Positions 61,044-64,000 of a DNA stretch of 64,000 nucleotides are shown here, piece after piece. A model generated the notes under the pieces. It saw only the letters and a program-made list of their open reading frames with translations. It was not told where the DNA came from and did not search any database. The stretch covers positions 441,536 to 505,535 of the forward strand of contig CALYLW010000491.1 of the NCBI GenBank assembly GCA_944989445.1, in the 5' to 3' direction. The DNA is from Ampullaceana balthica. Taxonomy: Eukaryota > Mollusca > Gastropoda > Lymnaeidae. The position numbers and the translations under genes are program-made. The first letter of the stretch is position 1, and each line of letters begins with the position of its first letter.

Positions 61044-61442
61044 TATCAACTAGACAGATGGACAGTGTGTCAACTAGACAGTTGGACAGTGTGTCAACTA
61101 GACAGTTGAACAGTGTGTCAACTAGACACTTGGACAGTGTGTCAACTAGACAGTTGGACAGTGTGTCAAATATAGACAGTTTAAAAGTGTGTCAACTAGA
61201 CAGTTGGACAGTGTGTCAACTAGACAGTTGGACAGTGTGTCAAATATAGACAGTTTAAAAGTGTGTCAACTAGACAGTTGGACAGTGTGTCAACTAGACA
61301 GTTGGACAGTATGTCAACTAGACAGTTGGACAGTGTGTCAACTAGACAGTTGGACAGTGTGTCAACTAGACAGTTGGACAGTGTCAACTAGACACTTGGA
61401 CAGTGTGTCAACGAGACACTTGGACAGTGTCAACTAGACACT
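61044..61442. repeat. 24-bp minisatellite (about 16 copies)
   Basis: Units of 24 bp (CAGTGTGTCAACTAGACAGT followed by TGGA), with two variant units carrying AAATATAGACAGTTTAAAAG and some two-base deletions near the end. Confidence 0.95.
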
Positions 61443-62590
61443 AGACTAGTACGGACAGCTAATCGGCACGGACAGTTGGACAGAAGGGACAGCTAGTCAC
61501 CATGGAGACTGAACTATTTTTATTTTATCCTTGCATTAACCTAGACGTTTTTAATCCCCATCAGCGGACCAGCTTGTATGTCATTCATGAATATTTAATG
61601 GATGCAACTCAAGTTTTAACGTTAATTGTTCCTCATTTGTATCCATGAGCGTTACAAAATAACTTGATGGGATTTAGCTATGTATGCTCTTATGGTCTCT
61701 TTACCCACTCTCGCGATTGTATATATTTGCTTTATTTCTTAAGTTTTGTTTTCCTTTTTTTTTAAAGCACATGGAATAAATGCAGTGAATTTATGACCAT
61801 ACTGGCCTATTATTAGGCATGCGAGTTCTGTCTTTCATTTCTTGTGCATCATATCACACTCACGGCCTAAGTTAATCATCTCTAGATGTAATGCAATGCA
61901 CTTATCATCGTCTCATGGCATCGATTTTTATTAGTGCATTTTTAAGCTAGCAAAACACAAAAATCCCGATGAGTCTCGAGAAGTGAAAACTGTAATAAAT
62001 AAATGTTTAACTAACAAGCCAACAGAAAATGGAAAAATGATTTTTTAAAAATCTTGTTCAAGGCTGCAAAATACAACAGCCATTAAATTGACCCAGACAT
62101 AAATTGATGAGCAGCCTTCGTTTCGCCTCATTTATTGCTTTTAAAAAACAACGCAAACACAATGAATTTTCGCTTTCGGAACTGTTTATGTAATCTATAA
62201 CAGCGCTATTTAAATATAAAACGATAATAACGATTTATGAGCAAAATGTTAATTTTTAAAATTCCACACACATAAAAATTAAAAAAAAACAATAACAACA
62301 ACAACAAAACAATTCGTTATCTTCTTTTTATTGGTTCAGGGGCTATCATTCACACGCACAATCTGATTTGGAGATCAGCCCATTTTCGTCATCCCCTGGC
62401 CAATAGCGGACAGTTCACGTTTGCCGCAAATAAAAACAAATGGTTCTGTTAAACTCTCTCAACGGACTGGGCGCCAAGAGGCTGGCATATGGCTGAGGCT
62501 GGAGGAGGGTGATTATCATTGTGATTGTGATTGTTGATGTTTTCTAAACAATCGGAAATCTTTTTGTTTAAAATAAAAGGAATTAGAACT
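61443..62590. other. No recognisable feature
   Basis: AT-rich putative intron sequence with a short AACAACAACAACAA run at about 62290. No SK exon seen. Confidence 0.4.
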
Positions 62591-62597
62591 TAAAATT

Positions 62598-63690
62598 AAA
62601 AAACCCCGTAAAAAACAAATTTTTGACTATAAATCCTTTCTGTACGAGACATAACTAAAAGAATGTTCATTATAGTATGCAGCGCAAGACAATCCAAAAA
62701 TACAAAATTGCAGTCATGTGTCGTAAAACATGTTTAATATAATGCGCACCGATCGGGAATATTTTTATAAAAAAGTATTGTCAATAAAATATGCACCTTA
62801 TTGCGCGACAGGAAAGGTTGTTCAATATAATACGCACCACGACACTATAGCAAAAAAAAAGTAACATGTTACATACAGATAAATAAAGATAATCGAAAAA
62901 TGTATTAATTTAATTACGGTTCATTCGATTTATCTGAAATTTTGATACATCATTTTTATCATCGGCTCGAGTCTGCCTGCAAAATTTCAGCTCGCTAGCT
63001 TACGAGGAAGTGGGTTAAAAATCGATCAAATTTTTTTTCGACACCGCCTCAAGCAAGCAAGCAAGCAGACACCACGAGTTAATATAAGTATAAGGGAGGC
63101 GTTATACGGAGATATCTCCGAACAACGCCCGTCGTTATACGGAGATTTCTCCCAATAACGCCCGACGTTATACGGAGATTTCTTTTTAAAAAAACAAACA
63201 AAATTTCCGTTCTAATATAGTATATATTTACCTATCATAGCTTAAAATATATTTCAAAAAGATTTATAATTTTAAAATTAATTTGGTAAAAGCAAAGAGA
63301 ACGGTGCGCTCGATAAATCGTATTTTTGGTTTGTTATATTTGTTTTTTTTTCTATTTTAATTTAAAAAATAGACAACTAAACCTAACCCAGACCCTAAAA
63401 CTGAAACTACAACCTTAAAAAAAAAGACTCAATCGAAACTCGAACCTCCACTTTAAGTGTAAAGTGTAAAGAGTTCAAGAATCAAATGCCCTAACCCTGA
63501 GACCACAGAAGCTCATGAATGGTGTGAATTTTTAAAAATCTTATATCAAATCGGCAAATAGTCACATGACCAGCCAAAAACATTTGCGTATGACGCTAAG
63601 AATCATGGGAAATATCTGTCTATAATGCCCAGCGTTATAAGGAGATATCTCCGAATAATCACTTCGTTAATATAAAGGATTTAAAAACAA
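62598..63690. mobile_element. Fourth copy of the 0.5-kb element, with an internal insertion
   Basis: 62598-63090 aligns with the unit of 33495-35010 (TTTTTGACTATAAATCCTTT, TTGCGCGACAGGAAAGGTTG, GACACCACGAGTTAATATAA). The closing TTAATATAAAGGATTTAAAA appears only at about 63668, so about 570 bp (63095-63665) interrupts the end. This copy is clearly more diverged than the three tandem copies. Confidence 0.75.
63100..63650. repeat. CGTTATACGGAGATWTCTCC repeats bounding an insertion
   Basis: Three tandem blocks at 63108-63182 share CGTTATACGGAGATTTCTCC and AATAACGCCCG. A related block CGTTATAAGGAGATATCTCC lies at 63632. GGAGATATCTCC is a perfect 12-bp palindrome. The pieces bound an AT-rich stretch and may be the ends of a further mobile element. 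Confidence 0.6.
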
Positions 63691-64000
63691 CACTGAATGG
63701 TAAAAAATGTTAAGATGTTTCTACAACTACTTTTTGAAGGCTCTGAGTTCCCGTAGTCTTCTTTTTTTTTATCATACTTCAGACTGCACTTCTTGCATGG
63801 ACAATAGCACTAGACATCAAAATGTGAAAGTTTCACCCTTTCAGAATATTAGTGGTCAGTCTCGACTAGTGAAGAAAAAACAACTCGTGTAGTATTCATT
63901 TCAAGCGTTTGTTTTGTTTGTTTGTTGTTGTTGAAATCGCTGACCAAGGCGATAAAACTTCATTGGACCGAACCCCTCGAAAAACGCATAGTACGACTCG
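63691..64000. other. No recognisable feature
   Basis: AT-rich sequence to the window edge with a short GTTTGTTTGTTTGTTGTTGTTG run. The frame at 63707-63892 has no recognisable domain. Confidence 0.4.

Overview
This window is animal nuclear DNA. It is AT-rich and intron-bearing, with almost no coding sequence and a very heavy load of transposons, MITEs and minisatellites. A spiralian is likely and a mollusc is my best guess. That guess rests on the SK-channel sequence, the mix of transposon families (hAT of the GTF2IRD2-like, ZBED5-like and ZMYM1-like kinds, an APE-type LINE) and the minisatellite richness. No species call is possible from the sequence alone.

The only host gene I can defend is the large first coding exon of a small-conductance calcium-activated potassium channel (SK/KCNN family) at 26426-27985 on the plus strand. 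It ends at a clean GT donor just after transmembrane segment S1. I saw none of the later exons (S2-S6, pore, calmodulin-binding domain), so most or all of 27986-64000 is probably intron 1. The exon is a GC-rich island in AT-rich surroundings.

Layout. 1-4870: a family of 33-bp satellites in four states (homogeneous, degenerate, 66-bp dimeric, new 33-bp). 5341-11228: a TIR element carrying a coding-like fragment, a small MITE and an almost intact LINE flanked by a 12-bp target duplication. 11438-14357: MITEs and a decayed hAT. 14604-15852: a modular GGGCCC element. 16084-20550: a hAT with 7/8-matching target duplications, a broken transposase on the minus strand and a 1.8-kb, 38-bp satellite inside it. 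20800-23060: nested MITEs. 23061-26425: little recognisable. 26426-27985: SK exon. 28000-64000: putative intron with tRNA-Val-like repeats (about 29800 and 38840), a triplicated 0.5-kb element (33495-35010, fourth copy at 62595), many MITEs, at least six minisatellites (26, 31, 39, 44, 23 and 24 bp), two more modular GGGCCC elements (49735, 59076), a 305-bp hAT derivative with a perfect target duplication (45708-46012) and a ZBED5-like hAT with a perfect target duplication (52612-54134).

The transposase and LINE genes act on their own mobile elements and are all broken to some degree. Nothing here forms an operon or pathway with the SK channel. The most unusual features are the satellite grown inside a hAT element, the shared ancestry of the 33-bp satellites, the repeats built around a tRNA-Val-like core, and the modular elements with a GGGCCC palindrome every 160 bp or so.
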